Source: Aspidapion aeneum
Taxonomy: Eukaryota > Arthropoda > Insecta > Coleoptera > Brentidae
Reading direction: 5' to 3'
Length of the DNA stretch: 64,000 nucleotides
Assembly (NCBI GenBank): GCA_963576565.1
Contig: OY755038.1
Coordinates: 12,849,756-12,913,755, forward strand
Shown: one piece after another, positions 21,281 to 54,700 of the stretch
Layout: each line of letters starts with the position of its first letter
Position numbering within the stretch: the first letter of the stretch is position 1
The notes under the pieces: model-generated
Seen by the model: the letters and a program-made list of their open reading frames with translations, nothing else
Databases searched by the model: none
Told to the model about the DNA's origin: nothing
Translations under genes and position numbers: made by a program

Positions 21281-22330
21281 CAATATACTAAGACACAAAA
21301 AAAGGCCAAAAGACACTCAATCAGAGTTAATACTTCATTGGAAAGGCTTCGAAAAATGCTACAAATAAGGTCTGTCCAACTTTTTTCTTGGACATATCCC
21401 CCCATTAATAACGCCATCAATGTACAACGGTATGTTTTGCGAAAAATACAAAATGTCTCCATTATGGGTGACTAAATTGGATGATGACACATCATTAAAA
21501 ACCTCGACAAAAATGCTACAAATAATTTTCCATCAAATTTTTTCTTCGACAGGTTCTCCCCTCCTGATGTAGTCATCAGTGTAAAAAGGTTATGTATTAT
21601 GAAAAATGAAAGTATCTTCATTATGGGTTTGGTTCATTATTGTTTAAGTTCTATTGAAAGTACCCATTTCGATGTTGCTAACAATTAAGTAGGTACCTGA
21701 CGTGTCTAGACTATATTTTTGATTGTTTTAAAATTCACTTGATAAAAATATATCCATACAATCCAAGAAAATTTGCCTGATTTACCCGTTAGGACCCATT
21801 CTTAAATGATATATGAAAATGCGGTTTTTAAGAAAAATCTTGTCCTGATACTTGAGGCTCGAAAAGGGGGGGTTTGTTTTCCTTTATCTTCCATAAATGT
21901 TCCCATTTCCACTTAAAAGTGACCAATTTGAATCAACCTGTACCTGTATATCTATGAAACTAGATTTCTTTTGAAGTCTGTGGTTTTAAATCTTTTTCCA
22001 GATATTTGCGGCAAGTAATTAGCAAAACAATTAAAATATAGTGTAGAAATGTCAGTAATGCGTGGATTTAATGCAAAAATATTTCACTTCTGAATACCAG
22101 TTTGAAATTTTGCACCATGCTTGTCCATATTGTGACGAGTATCCCAAAAAGGCATTAAAGATTCCTTCAAAGTTATAAATTGGATGTGGAATGTTTGGTT
22201 GGAGCAATTTAGTCTAAATAATTACACAAACATCGTAATGGGTTCCTAGGCCAAAAACTAGGTTAACGCCGACCAAGCAGAAATCGAAGTCTTTTCGGGG
22301 TTTGCAATAATTGACCAATAGAGCGGCTCC

Positions 22331-22763
22331 ATGCTGAACTTTTGCGAAGACGTGGAAGTTAGCTGTCACGCAAAAGGACGGACGTGGAGGCGGAACAGTG
22401 AAGGTGATGGTGGCTTTTTGGGGGTCGTGGCATTCGGTTTTGGAGGTTTGAAAATTAAGCACCTCAAGTGGCCCAGGCCAGGAAATCCGAAGGGGGAGGA
22501 AAGGGTGACGGTAAGGGAACGATCCCGAAGGACCCGGGAAACGTCGGGGCTTGTGCAAACCCTGTTGACCGCACCGCGTGACAATATACTAAGACACAAA
22601 AAAAGGCCAAAAGACACTCAATCAGAGTTAATACATCATTGGAAAGGCCTCGAAAAATGCTACAAATAAGGTCTGTCCAACTTTTTTCTTGGACATATCC
22701 CCCCATTAATAACGCCATCAATGTACAACGGTATGTTTTGCGGAAAATACAAAATGTCTCCAT
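22331..22763. other. GC-rich conserved segment, body B
   Basis: Counterpart of 21029-21462. The minus frame that begins METFCIFRKTYRCTL is kept at the start, but the plus frame is altered by indels. Family unknown. Confidence 0.3.
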
Positions 22764-24504
22764 TATGGGTGACTAAATTGGATGATGACACATCATTAAA
22801 AACCTCTACAAAAATGCTACAAATAATTTTCCATCAAATTTTTTCTTCGACAGGTTCTCCCCTCCTGATGTAGTCATCAGTGTAACAAGGTTATGTATTA
22901 TGAAAAATGAAAGTATCTTCATTATGGGTGGCTGTAGATTAGTTTAGGGCTTTCGAATGATGTATCACAACATTCAATATTGCCACCAATAAAAACATAG
23001 CATTTGTACATTAATAAACGTCATCAGAGGTGGGAGAGAGGTGTCAAAGAAAAAAATAGTGACTAAAAATTTTATACTAGTACCCAGAAGTAAAATATTT
23101 TGGTGAAATTTGTCACTAATAGCCCATCGTACCGACTTTTATTTTGGTTTCTTATCCTAAAGTGTTCCTTATTACGTTATATTATGATTATATTAAGAAA
23201 CGCTTTAAGCTGTGGAAAAGGTTACAACAAAGTACGTTACTCGCAAATAAAAACGCGGCTTTAAATGAAAGAGAGTAATGACAAATTAGTTCTCACTTTT
23301 ATTCACGGTCGCTCCTTCGCTTTTAGTGTCCGAAAAGTGTATGAAAATCAGATCTTCCAGGGCATTCATTATGTGGGATTGTTATAGAATAGCCGGATGG
23401 TTTTTTAAAGTCTTTATTTTCCCACCTCCTGTTTATTAAATTGGGCCGATCGGTTTCGGGATAGCTCCCATCTCATATATGAAAATGATCCTAAACTACT
23501 CAAGAAAAAATTATTGGTGTATTTGAAAACTTTGGTTTTGAAGCCAGGAAAGAATCCATATATTCAAAAAGTGTAATTAGTGTTTGGCACCATTTTTAGG
23601 TAACCTAGTGCTCATTTAGGCGGACCGTGAGAAATAGACAAGTTAAGATTTTTTTATATTGATTATTGTTAAGTTATCAGTAAGTCAAAAACATGAATAC
23701 AAATTTAAAAAATCTATATTAATACAAAAAAACTCACAATCTAAGGAAAATTAAATTAGGAGTAAACTAAATAGAATTATTTTTGTAAATTTAATTTATG
23801 TATTTAAAGTTAAGTTCTATTGAAAGTACCCATTTCGATGTTGCTAACAATTAAGTAGGTACCTGACGTGTCTAGACTACATTTTTAATTGTTTTAAAAT
23901 TCACTTGATAAAAATATATCCATACAATCCAAGAAAATTTGCCTGATTTACCCGTTAGGACCCATTCTTAAATGATATATGAAAATGCGGTTTTTAAGAA
24001 AAATCTTGTCCTGAAACTTGAGGCTCGCAAAGGGGGGGTTTGTTTTCCTTTATCTTCCATAAATGTACCCATTTCCACTTAAAAGTGACCAATTTTAATC
24101 AACCTGTACCTGTACATCTATGAAACTAGATTTTTTTTGAAGTCTGTGCTTTTAAATCTTTTTCCAGATATTTGCGGCAAGTAATTAGCAAAACAATTAA
24201 AATATAGTGTAGAAATGTCAGTAATGCGTGGATTTAATGCAAAAATATTTCACTTCTGAATACCAGTTTGAAATTTTGCACCATGCTTGTCCATATTGTG
24301 ACGATTATCCCAAAAAGGCTTTAAATATTCCATCAAAGTTATAAATTGCATGTGAAATTTTTGGAATATATTCTAAACAATTACACAAACATCGGAATGG
24401 GTTCGTTGCCTTGGGTTCCTAGGCCAAAAACTAGGTTAACTCTGAACCGGCAGAAATCGAAGTCATTTCGAAGTTTGCAATAATTGACCAATAGAGCGGC
24501 TCCA

Positions 24505-24934
24505 TGCTGAACTTTTGCGAAGACGTGGAAGTTAGCTGTCACGAAAAGGAAGGACGTGGAAGCGAAACACTGAAGGTGACGGTGGCTTTTTGGGGGTCGT
24601 GGCATTCGGTTTTGGGGGTTTGAAAATTAAGGACTCAAGTAGCCCAGGCCAGGAAATCCTGAGGTCGAGGAAAGGGTGACGGTAAGGGAACGATCCCGAA
24701 GGACCCGGGAAACGTCGGGGCTTGTGCCAACCCTGTTGACCGCACAGCGTGACAATATAGTAAGACACAAAAAAAGGCCAAAAGACACTCAATCAGAGTT
24801 AATACTTCATTGGAAAGGCTTCGAAAAATGCTACAAATAAGGTCTGTCCAACTTTTTTCTTGGACATATCCCCCCATTAATAACGCCATCAATGTACAAC
24901 GGTATGTTTTGCGGAAAATACAAAATGTCTCCAT
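24505..24934. other. GC-rich conserved segment, body C
   Basis: Third counterpart. The minus frame from 24934 begins with the same residues as the other two bodies, then diverges after the proline-rich part. Confidence 0.3.
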
Positions 24935-25567
24935 TATGGGTGGCTAAATTGGATGATGACACATCATTAAAAACCTCTACAAAAATGCTACAAATAATTT
25001 CCCAACAAATTTTTTCTTCGACAGGTTCTCCCCTCCTGATGTAGTCATCAGTGTAACAAGGTTATGTATTATGAAAAATGAAAGTATCTTCATTATGGGT
25101 GGCTGTAGATTAGTTTAGGGCTTTCGAATGATGTATCACAACATTCAATATTGCCACCAATAAAAACATAGCATTTGTACATTAATAAACGTCATCAGAG
25201 GTGGGAGAGAGATGTCAAAGAAAAAATGGTGACTAAAAATTTTACACTAGTACCCAGAAGTAAAATATTTTGGTGAAATTTGTCACTAACGCCCATCGCA
25301 CCGACTTTTTTTAAATTTTTTAGCCCAAAGTGTTCCTTATTACGTCATAATATAATAATATTAAGAAACGCTTTAAGCTATGGAACCGAAAAAATGGTCG
25401 GTAAGATAGACACTAAATTCAAAGACTACAACAAAGTACTTAATTAGATGCTTTCGTACGGTACTCGCAAGTAAACACGCGCTTTAAATGAAAGGGCCAA
25501 ATTGGTTCTCACATATTCAAGGCCCTGGATCCATTCATCAAGGGTATCTAGTACCAAGGGTACAATC

Positions 25568-45712
<20,145 letters not shown>

Positions 45713-46080
45713 AGTGGAAACTTAACTTTTACGATGCCTAAATTTAACTTAATTCAAAACCGGTTTCCTGAATAGACTATTTTGATTTAAAAACTAAAAA
45801 ATTAAATTTTACAAAAAATAAACATGCACAGTCATTCGGAAAACCAGAACATATTTTGACGTTTCATTTTGGTTGGATGATTTTTTTTGTTGGTAGTAAA
45901 TGTATTTTTGTTGGTACGTGCGTTCAATCAGGGCTATCAAAATGGACGGGCCACGATCCTCCACTTTGTTGACGTCACATCCGGGGCTAATTTTTGTTTG
46001 ATGGTCACGTTACGACACAGCTGATTGTCTTTAAAATTTTGAAGTTGGAATGACGGTTAATGGATATTTGATTTTTTGTT
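45713..46080. promoter_or_regulatory. 5' region of Rpt5 with a CRE-like site
   Basis: A perfect CRE palindrome TGACGTCA (45970-45977) and an E-box CAGCTG (about 46016) lie in a relatively GC-rich, apparently repeat-free stretch 260-310 bp upstream of the Rpt5 ATG. No TATA box evident. Function is inferred from position only. Confidence 0.35.
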
Positions 46081-47454
46081 AAATAAAGCCGTTTTTGAGA
46101 TTGTTTTTAATTTATTCTGGCAGAACAATTTTTTTTAAATGTATAGTAAGCCCTAATTTTTCATAACCGCTTCATTAGCTCACACAAAAATTAAGTTTAA
46201 AGCAGAAGCGAATGTGACAATCACATATGACAAAGTCAAATACATGTCAAATATAACAGTTGGCATGCGGTACATGGCGGGTAATTTGAATTCAAAATAA
46301 GGAATGCTAAATCTTGAAGATTTTAACCTTTTAATCATGTTGCTTCCTTACAAACCTTTGGTGGAATATCGGGATGGTGTCTAAGAATATTTCACTGAAA
46401 TTTGGCGGAAATCTGTAGTGCCATTTTGAAAATATCATAAAAAAACGTCTGACCTCCCATAAGACCCAATGTAAAATTCAGCCCCGGGAGAACAGCTGAT
46501 TTTTTCAGGGTCGTGGCCTCTATTTTTGTGTTGGCCTTGGTTCAATCTACATCTTTTTTCGTTGGTCATTTGTAAATAGGCTGGGAAGCAACACAAGGCC
46601 AACACAAAAATAGGCAACAAAAACTTGAAATTTTTGCATTTTTGTAAAACAAATTCAAATAAAATAGCGTATACACAAAGAAAGAATCAAATCACAATAT
46701 GCATAAAATACAGCTTCTGTTCATAAAGAAAACTATACACAAAAATTTTTAGAAAAAATTTATATGCCGATATTTCTATTTGCAAGGCCAACACAAAAAT
46801 ATAGCCCTGCTATTTGTTTACAAATCTGTCACGTGACAATTTTGGGCAACTTAATCTAGGAAGCGCTGAAAACGTCCAATCAACGCCTCAACGCAAAGTT
46901 TAAAAAAGGTGGGGATTTTTAAAAAATAACGCCATTTTGCAATCAAGCGGCTTTTTTTAATAGTTTTTCGGAAAGAGGGACTCAAGGAGCCGATATAGGT
47001 ATGAAATTTAATTCAATTTGTTTATATTTGCTTAATTTTCACATATGTTTGTTTAGCTTGGTTTAGCGTAAGAGAGGGTGTCGGAGCTAAAAAAGCCTGG
47101 CCTGATTTTGGATAAAAAAGCAAGATCAAACCGGTCACTTTAAAAAGACCGCCCTAAAAATGCTGACCCAAAAAAAAGCCCCTTGGGACCAAGAACGCCT
47201 CAATTTGCATAAAAACCAATTGAAAAAACTTTGATTACCAAAAAAAAAGCCTCTAGGGTTGCAAAAAAGCCGAAAAAAAATGCCGGCCGGACATTTTCAT
47301 TGTGCCCAAGATGCCGGAAATAATGGATTTTATTTCAACTAAACCAGACTTGTGGTTTCTACCCTAACTCATGCATAAAGCACCAATGGAAAAACAATTT
47401 TTTTTGTTTTATCAGACACTAGTATGATATACTATAGTTTCTCGTTTTATTATA
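46081..47454. other. intergenic region, with a small hairpin repeat
   Basis: CTCTATTTTTGTGTTGGCCT at 46518 pairs with AGGCCAACACAAAAATAGG at about 46597. A third arm occurs near 46787. A GATATAG|GTATGA at 46998/46999 could be the donor of a noncoding first exon of the rightward gene (unproven). Otherwise nothing recognised. Confidence 0.35.
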
Positions 47455-48437
47455 CAGGGTGTTCGGCACATGAACCGTAAAAATTTTTTGGGATATTGTT
47501 GGGGTCATTTGCTACCTTTTCAACCTCGGAACTTGGGTCCTTAGAGTCACGGCTACAGAGATATGAATTTTTTAATTTTTTTTCTCAAATTACCCAAAAT
47601 CCCACCTTTAAACCCTCGTAAGCTTTTTATTAATGTCTGGAAAAGCACCATTTTTTTTTATAATTCTGTAATCTTATGCTACTTCAACTAATTAATAGAT
47701 TTGTTAAAATGTATGTACCAAAGGGAGATACGAGGTTTTTTTAAAAACTTCTCTAGTGGATAACCTTTCTAACGGTAATGCTACACATTGATTAAAAAAA
47801 ACAATTCTGCTTTAAAATACGGATATTCTGTGAGCCGGGCAATAATCGTTTAGATTTAATCAGAAAAACAATACAATATTGATAAAAGTTTAACTTTTGT
47901 TTAAGCAGGTAAATGATCATAAACATCAAATTGTTTTTCTTACCAATTCCGAACGAGTCTCGCCCTTCTGACGGAATATCCGTATTTTAAAGCAGAAATG
48001 TTTTTTGTTATCAATGTGTAGCATACCGTTAGAAAGGTAATCAACTTAAGAAGTTTTTAAAAGAAAATGAAGTTCTCAATTGTCGATACTTTTTTTGATT
48101 TTTAATTTTGAAATTGATTTTCTTTCACAAAATCACTAATGTTCTTCAATAAAAAACCTCGTATGTCCCTTTGGTACATCAATTTTAACAAATCTATTAA
48201 TTAGTTGAAGAAGCATAAGATTACAGAATTATTTTAAAAAAATGGTGCTTTTCCAGACATTAATAAAAAGCTTAGGAGGGTTTAAAGGTGGGATTTTGGA
48301 TAATTTGATAAAAAAAATAAAAAATTTATATCTCTTTAGCCGTGACTCTTAGGACCCAAGTTCCAAGGTTGAAAAGGTAGCAAATGACCCCAACAATATC
48401 CCAAAAAATTTTGACGGTTCGTGTGCCTAACACCCTG
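47455..48437. mobile_element. foldback transposon, nearly perfect palindrome
   Basis: TA-flanked ends CAGGGTGTTCGGCACATGAA and complement. The two ~490-bp arms are inverted copies (GGGGTCATTTGCTACC, CTTTTTATTAATGTCTGG, GATTTGTTAAAATG blocks). No coding region. Lies 70 bp before the exon with the start codon of the rightward gene. Confidence 0.75.
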
Positions 48438-48517
48438 TATAAGTATTTAAATTTAAATTTAAATTTATCTTCAATTAAAAACAACTTAAATTTTGTTATT
48501 TGCACAGATTTTCGAAG

Positions 48518-48761
48518 ATGCCTCTCTACCACAAAAAAAGCAAAGCTGGGAAATCCTTTGTTTCTCCTCTGCAAAATTCCTCACTAGGTAGCTTCTCATT
48601 GGACAAAATAAATATGACAAAAATTTTTCCCGAGAAACCTCTAGACGCCGCAAGCTACTCTAGGAAACTTGCTGATGTCTTGGCTAAGTCTGCAGAAAGC
48701 GACGAAAAACTTGAAGATGAAAAGCTGATGGAAAGAACTGCTACTGCAGTTCAAAAATCAA
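48518..48761 (+). CDS. unknown gene exon A
   Basis: 81 codons plus one base. The ATG at 48518 is chosen because the acceptor-like TTTGCACAG ends at 48507, between it and an in-frame ATG at 48500. Ends ACTGCAGTTCAAAAATCAA|GTATGTG, and a TA-flanked MITE begins 15 nt later. Confidence 0.75.
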
Positions 48762-51700
48762 GTATGTGCAATTGTATGGATAATTCTACCAAAAGTGGGC
48801 TATATGGATATCATTTTTGGTCATTGCCTTTAAATAACAGTACAGCACAGAAAATAATTTTGTTTTGTTAAATTTATGTAACTAATTAGGTGTAAGCTAA
48901 GAAACATTTATTTTCCCGAATTTTAGGAATTATTGCATAAAAATTCCAGAGGGATGAGTACCAGAGGAATGAGTTTTTTAATGGTTTTCCAATTTATATC
49001 AAAATCTATTTAGACTACTTAACTTAAGTTTTATATAAACAAAGTTCCTATACTTATAATTTTAAAACAATCAACAAAAAAATTATACTATTCATATCAG
49101 TCGAATATTTACTTACCAGAAGAATGATAATTGAAGCGTTCCTTTTTTGATTTCTCCGAAAAAAACTAATTTTCTGCCGAAAGTAAAAAGATCTATAACT
49201 TAAACCAAATTAAAGTTGACATTATCTGTCACAACTTGTCACCCTCACAAGTAAATTAGATATCCAGGGCCGTCTCTTTCTCTAGAAATTAACCGGTGGT
49301 ATTCACAAATATTGTGTTATTAAAAATGGAGCACGTTTAAAAATGTAAATTCGGATTTTCAAAAATATGACTGCAAACGTAAGTTTTATCAATTTTTTGA
49401 TAAATAGTTAAGATTTGGTTAAATATTATTTATTAGGATATTTTTTTCAATCTGAGTTTTTAATATTTAGTTTGGGACTACACCAGAGGAATGAGGTATT
49501 TGCTTTGTAATACAAAAAATTATAAACTTGCAATTTTTTTTATACATTAAACTCAAATGCTCCATAAAGAAAACATTTCGTTTAACCTCGTTTATAACTA
49601 AAACTATGCTTTATTTGCAGTCTGTGTTTGAAAAATATGCATTCCCACTCCACAGCACCATTTTTGTAGAATCATCCATATATATCATTACAAAAACATT
49701 TTATGTAAAAAAAAGCCAAGTACGTGAAAACGATATTCCGTAAAAAGAATTGAGATAAAAGTAAAGCCAAATTCTCCAATACAAATTTCAAAATGAAAGG
49801 TTCTAACTACTTTGGAAATCTTTTTAAACTTTGCTATTTCAGCCAAACTTCTTTATGTTCAATTTACCACTGTGCCTAAGAGTCATTTGCAACCGTAATA
49901 GCCAAGTTTAGAAAAACATTTCCAAACTAGCAAGAACCTTTCATTTTAAAATTTGTATTGGAGAACTTGGCTTTACTTTTATCTCAACTCTTTTTACGGA
50001 ATATCGTTTTTGCGTAGTTGGCTTTTTTTTACATGAAATGTTTTTGTTATGATTTCACTCCTTTTTTAAAGGATTTGGATAAAATTTAAGTTTTAAAGTA
50101 GTAAAGTATGCGGAATATTGTTCAAAACTTTTGCAATGCCTTATTTAAAATTTTGAGGTTTTCTAACTTTTTCCCATAGTTTTAGCATAGTTTCTATCAG
50201 CCTTCCAAAGCTCAGCTCTCTAGCGTTTCTGGAAGTGGGCAATTTTACTTTTACATAAGTTTACATTGATAGGGGAGGGAAGTAAATTAAAATTTTGGTG
50301 TTTTTAAATTTTTTCCTGTAGTTTTTTCATAGTTCCTATCCAGTGGCGGATCCAGGATTGCCAAGGGGGGGGGGGAGGGGCCAAGGAGGAAACAAAAAAC
50401 CAAAATGTAAATTTTTTTGCTGTTTTTAATAATTGTTAGATCTGAAGTTAAAATGAACACATAAATATATGCGCCGCAGGCAAAAATTTTAGAAATACTC
50501 AGTAAGTTTTCCTATCCAGTGGCGGATCCAGGATTGCCGGGGGGGAGGGGCCAAGGAGGAAACAAAAAACCAAAATGTTAATTTTTTTGCTGTTTTTAAT
50601 AATTGTTAGATCTGAAGTTAAAATGAACACATAAATATATGCGCCGCAGGCAAAAATTTTAGAAATACTCAGTAAGTTTTATTAAAAAAATTAAAAAAGT
50701 GGGTAAATTTTGTTCAAAGTTGCGGTTGATGCATTGGAATTTTCTTCTCTAGAGCTAAAAAAAGTTTTATGTCAGGAAGGGGGGGGTGTCCGAGCCCCTC
50801 TGCCCCCCCCCTGGATCCGCCACTGTTCCTATCAGTCTTTCAAAGCTCAGCTCTCTAGCGTTTCTGTAGAAGGGGGCAATGTTACTTTTACATAAATTAA
50901 AATTTTGTAGTTTTTTTATTTTTTCCAAGAGTTTGGTCATATATCTATCAGTCTGCCAAATTTCAGCTTTCTAGCATGTCTGGAAGCACAGTAGAATTTT
51001 GATGATCTATGAATACATGAGTGAGTGGCAATTTCGACGTTCTTTGAAATTTAGTAATTACTTTACTACTTTATGAAAGCCCATCAGACTTGGAGGGGTT
51101 ATTAACTCTATACATTCCGAAGTAGATTTTGAGATAGGTTAAAATATGGGCTGAAATGTTTGGCGGGGTACTGCCGTGTCCCCAGATAGAGTAGTTCCGG
51201 GCAAAATTAAAATACGACGGCCTCTAAATAATAATAATAATAATAAAATGTAGAGAAATCCATAGAGTAATCGATTATCTATGAATCTATGACTCGTTTT
51301 TAAAATATTCCAATATTTACTTTTTTGGTGATATCTTATATCCGGCTTGAAGGACCAAAAATCTGAAATCATTATATTTTCACAGGCGATTTGCTACAGC
51401 GAACTTTTTACAGCACTCTTTTTTTGGAACAAAACCAAAATTTTTACATTACTTAAAGTTCGTTTATTTCTGATAGAATGAATGACCTTGAGGTCATAGC
51501 AGAATTAGGTATGTGTCTATAAATCAAATTTGTAGGTTCCCTAAATACAAGTAGAATGGATGTAGTGGCCAGTCCCCTGTCAGACAGTATTTTCTTTTCA
51601 TCGCCAGTCGACTTCGAGTCCGTGGAGATTTCTACAGTTAAAACTATGGGCGGAAAGACTGTCAAAAGTTTTGTAAGGGTGAGTGTAAAGCGGCCGAAAG

Positions 51701-54700
51701 TAGAACTCCCTAAAATTTTAATTTAAACCTGTACCAACTATCAAAGTTATTTAATTACAATACAAGTTTTATTATTTTCTTGTTAACTTTTAAAGGGTTG
51801 AAACTAAGGAAATATTTTTGAGTGTCCAAGTTTTCTTTAGTAGAAACATAAGCGTTATAAGCAAGTCGGCGGTCACGTGATCTTAGGAGTCCCCAGGATT
51901 CTTATTGTATTGCTTAATATATTATATGTTTGTACACAATTTAAATAAATTAACAAAAAATTTTTGTTCTTTTATAGGCAAAAATTTAAAAAAATATTTT
52001 GCTGATATATGTGTTTATTATGGATAAAAGAACTGAATCTATAAAATAAAAAATTATACAAAATTTGCACTCTAATATCTTCAGGTACATATATATATTA
52101 GGTACATAATATAGTTAGTAACTTCAAATCTATACAAGTCTTTCAAAATTGGACATATCAAACCTAAGCTTTTAGTTTTTGAATTTTTCTTTGACTGTCA
52201 TCATCTTTGAGTTCTTATTCAAATATTTATTAGCAGACACTAAATCATTGTGCTTTTTAATAAAATTATTTAAAAAAACTTTACATGCCCTTAAACTAAT
52301 TTTTTCATGCTTTGACAATAGTTTTTCTCCACAAAAACACTCGCTAGAGTTATCTGATGAAAAATTTTCAATATAAAACATTTCACAATAATTTATTAAA
52401 AAGAAACAAGTGATTTTGTGAATAAGTGAGATGGTTTTCCCATTTAATGAACTGAATGTAGTGGTCGTCAATAATTTTTTGAAAAATTACCCAGCACAAA
52501 GTTTAATATCTATTTCAATAAAGTGTAAGTTAACTACCAACACATGTTCTTTTAAAAGCTGTATCTTACTTTTTAAATATTTCACACTACCAGAGAGATT
52601 ACTATTTGTTAACAATATTTTACAAATCAGTTTTTTAATATTGCGAGGGTGCGGAAGACATATTATCTTAGAATTGTAAATTGACGTGTATGCACTGGAT
52701 AACTGGATAAACAAAGATGAAGCCAACATTAAAGGGTATCCACCATATCTTCGATTTTCAGGTTACCTTTTCAAGAGACCTAATTGTTCAATAAGAAATG
52801 ACAACTGAACACATTTTTCACTCTCACTATCGAAAATGTCACGAAGGATGTCTATTACTTGATCAATCTTATCCAAGATCTTATCTTTTACCACTTCTTT
52901 CCCGTTTGCAACATATTAGGTTTCAGTTTTATAGTTGGACCGACAAGGAACAACACTAATTACACGTTCGCGGCATTGTTTATCTTATAGGTATTTTCTT
53001 TATAATTTACTCATTAGCCATTAATTATTTTAACGCAGCCCACTACAGTCTTTTTCGTGGGCTGTGTTATTTTAATAACTGTGATAAAATTCACATAAAA
53101 TTCGTGCCCGAATTAAAAAAAATCGACGTAAACAAACATACCAAAACTGAACACACACATGTTTTATAATGACAGCGGGCCGTGAGGCGTGTTTTTGTTT
53201 GTTGGAGATCCATCAAACAACGTAATTAGATTATTAAATTTTAAGTAAAATCAGGGGCAGATTATCAGTCCCTGGTAAAATCTAATTAAAAATAAGAAAC
53301 AGATTTTACTCAACATTTAGCTAATATTAAAATATACAGGGTGTCCCATAACTTAGGGGCCATAGGCCAACAGGTGATAGAGGAGGTCATGTCTGATAAA
53401 AAAGTTGCTACAATTCATGGGTCAAGACTCTTTCTTGTCGAGATACAGAGCATCAAAAAAAAACGCAGTAAAAATATGAAATTGGGTTAAGCCGTGTATT
53501 GGAACAAGAGCAATAAATTGAAATAAAAACTATTTTTCAAAAAATTAGTCAATTTTTTTTAAAAAGTATTTTTTTGAAAAAACAATTTTTTTTGTATAAA
53601 CTTTTATGAATGCCATATTAAACGCAATATTTTTTTTATATTCTTTGTTAATAAAAACTTATTATTTTTTATACATTTTTTAATTTTATCAAAAAAAGAA
53701 ATACCACATTTTTGAATCACAATTACCTGAGGATTTAGCTGGCTATGACAGATTTTCTAATTTTTGTAAAACCCTTTTTCCCCCACTCCTCTAACTTTAA
53801 AAATCCTATATCTTAAAAACAGATGTGTGTTGACCCCCATGTTATAAAAAAAAATTCTCAGAAATAACCTCTTCTATCACCTGCTGCACTATGGCCCCTA
53901 AGTTATGGGACACCCTGTATATGTCACATCTAAGGAAAACTTGGACACTTAAAAATATTTTACAAATCCTTAATTTTAACCCTTTAAAAGTTACCAAGAA
54001 AAAAATAACACTTGTATTGTAATTTTTTTTAATTAAATCAGTGTTTTTGATTAAAAAAAATATAACATTCAAATTTTTGATCCCCTGACGGATCTGATAC
54101 CTTCCTAGCTAGCCTATTAGCACAGTTCAAGTGAAGCCATGATATCTCAGCCTTGAAAACAGTTTTTTGTAAATATCTCAGAAACTAAAGCTCCTACGAA
54201 GTTTTTGGTTATAACAGAAATTTTTGAGCCAAATGTATATTCTGAAAACCGCATATTGATACGATACTCCGAAAAGTTGTGATTTTTTCAACCTTTTCAA
54301 TTTTTTTATTCTTATTAATGTATTTTGATTAAAATCTAATTAGCTCGTTAGAGTGTCGAACACAATTTCACCTGAGAATTTTATGAAAATCGGTTTAGCA
54401 ATTTAGGAGCTATCATGTTACGGACAGATGGATCAAAATTCAGCCAAATAAAACATTTTAGGGGTTATCTCAAAAAAAATTTTCGTCGAAAATAATACTT
54501 CTCTCTAGCCATTGCTACTACTACCTAGAATTTGTATGGTTTAAGGGCGGATCCAGAGGTGCTTCTCGGGGGGGCACTTTAGGTGACATTCTCTGTTGGT
54601 AAAAAACGGTATATATTTTTTTAAGCAGCAGTTTATTGAATTAGTCAGTGGTTTTAATTTCGATGATAATAACAATAGACACTTTCATGCGCCGCAGGCA

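Larger units (their letters stand above)
18712..25510. repeat. complex long repeat: head-body-body-tail plus head-body-tail
   Basis: Two units begin with TAGTGTCCGAAA (18719 and 23325). The first has head (about 19815-20235), body A (20236-21640), body B (21645-22930) and tail (22931-23320). The second has head (23400-23807), body C (23808-25100) and tail (25101-25510). The head has a GACCGGTTTCG motif resembling Penelope-type hammerhead sequences. Bodies are highly similar and contain a GC-rich segment open on both strands. The element class is not certain. Confidence 0.6.
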
